Origin: Candidatus Caldipriscus sp. T1.2
GTDB taxonomy: Bacteria; Hydrothermota; Hydrothermia; LBFQ01
DNA: 6,738 bases
Assembly (NCBI GenBank): GCA_000980735.1
Contig: LBFQ01000013.1
Coordinates: 20,223-26,960 of the forward strand
Direction: 5' to 3'
Position numbers and translations under genes: made by a program. Position 1 is the stretch's first letter, and each line of letters begins with the position of its first letter. Shown here piece after piece: positions 6,206 through 6,738 of the stretch. Under the pieces are notes generated by a model, which searched no databases, had not been told where the DNA came from, and worked only from the letters and a program-made list of their open reading frames with translations.

Positions 6206-6738
6206 ATGAAAGTAAAAGCGGTGGCTTTTGCGGGACAACCTCTATCTGGCAAAACCTTTGTTTTGGCGAATATACTATATATGGCAAAACGTATCCCAAA
6301 ACCGGAAACCAAGTTCTTGGATTTTGAACCCGACGAACAGGAGAGGGGCTCCACCACATCCGTTAAGGTTTTCTCCCACTTAGAAAAGGATAACCACTTC
6401 TACTTCATAGATACTCCGGGCTTTGTGGAGTTTATACCGCAAAGCCAAAGGGCGATAATTATGGCGGACGCGGTGATGATATTTGTAAGGGCGGGTAGCG
6501 TATGGGATGCGTCCGTTGAGAGCATATTCCACACAACCCAAAAGTACAATATACCTTCCGCATTCGTAATAACACAATACTCAAGCGGAAATTGGCAAGA
6601 AACCCTAAAATTCCTTCAGGAACTTGCAGGACCCGATACCAAACCCTTCGCCCCTCCCGGCAGGCCCTTCAACTTGGAAAACCTAACCGAGGATTTCAAG
6701 GAGGAGATAATCTCTATGGATGATAAGCTCCTTGAAGG
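6206..6738 (+). CDS. EF-G-like translational GTPase homologue, 5' part, with degenerate G4 motif (cut by window end)
   Basis: The frame from ATG 6206 stays open to the window end (177 codons visible), starting 10 nt after the reverse gyrase stop. It shows the G domain of EF-G-like proteins: P-loop GQPLSGKT (10-17), a switch I-like stretch DEQERGSTTSVKV (43-55), G3 DTPGFVEF (69-76), then MADAVMIFVRA (86-96), corresponding to the ADaavlVvdA strand. The G4 position, normally NK-x-D, reads VITQYSSG (121-128), so both Asn/Lys and Asp are missing. The segment FLQELAGPDTKPFAPPGRPF matches the part of EF-G paralogues that follows G4. The closest type is the fusA-like EF-G paralogue group rather than canonical EF-G, which is strictly conserved here. 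Loss of G4 suggests altered nucleotide specificity or a non-translational role (inference). No Shine-Dalgarno is evident before 6206. Confidence 0.82.
   Translation, partial: MKVKAVAFAGQPLSGKTFVLANILYMAKRIPKPETKFLDFEPDEQERGSTTSVKVFSHLEKDNHFYFIDTPGFVEFIPQSQRAIIMADAVMIFVRAGSVWDASVESIFHTTQKYNIPSAFVITQYSSGNWQETLKFLQELAGPDTKPFAPPGRPFNLENLTEDFKEEIISMDDKLLE

Noticed and set aside
6185..6206. AT-rich TAGAATAAAAT before the EF-G-like start as a possible -10 promoter element
   Set aside because: It sits too close to the ATG, has no matching -35 and is partly the reverse gyrase stop. Read-through from upstream is simpler.
6013..6577. Minus-strand open frames over the rgy 3' end and the EF-G-like gene
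   Set aside because: They are antisense to the conserved topoisomerase C-terminus and the GTPase P-loop and G3 motifs; no recognisable protein.

Overview
The window looks like a piece of a bacterial chromosome from a hyperthermophile or extreme thermophile. The main evidence is a complete reverse gyrase, an enzyme known from organisms that live at very high temperature. The neighbours are bacterial in type: a CvpA-like membrane protein, a bactofilin, a YbgC-type thioesterase, a TatA-type translocase subunit and an EF-G-like GTPase. Arginine is mostly AGG/AGA and isoleucine is often ATA, which fits a thermophile. I cannot fix the phylum. Aquificota, Thermotogota-like lineages and uncultured thermophilic phyla such as Hydrothermae/WOR-3 all remain possible.

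Layout: every gene I can support is on the + strand, and the genes are packed end to end with gaps of at most 11 nt or with overlaps. The order is: the 3' end of an unrecognised gene (1-109), CvpA family (117-581), bactofilin (581-947, reading frame broken), hotdog thioesterase (904-1290), family 2 glycosyltransferase (1275-2171), TatA-like subunit (2183-2354, reading frame broken), a small putative lipoprotein (2355-2792), reverse gyrase (2767-6195), and the 5' part of an EF-G-like GTPase (6206 to the window end). I see no intergenic space for a promoter or terminator, so the window reads as the interior of one polycistronic unit or several fused ones. No RNA genes, mobile elements, CRISPR arrays or long repeats are visible, and no stretch over 300 nt lacks a gene.

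The first seven genes mostly concern the cell envelope: membrane, cytoskeletal scaffold, sugar transfer, protein export and a surface lipoprotein. Reverse gyrase maintains DNA topology at high temperature and appears to be translationally coupled to the lipoprotein gene.

Points worth a second look are two separate +1 frame breaks (bactofilin and TatA), where the conserved protein continues cleanly in the next frame; a half-lost second zinc finger in reverse gyrase; and an EF-G-like protein whose G4 (NKxD) guanine-recognition motif is missing. None of this amounts to a clearly new system. The frame breaks could be assembly or sequencing errors, real mutations or, less likely, recoding.
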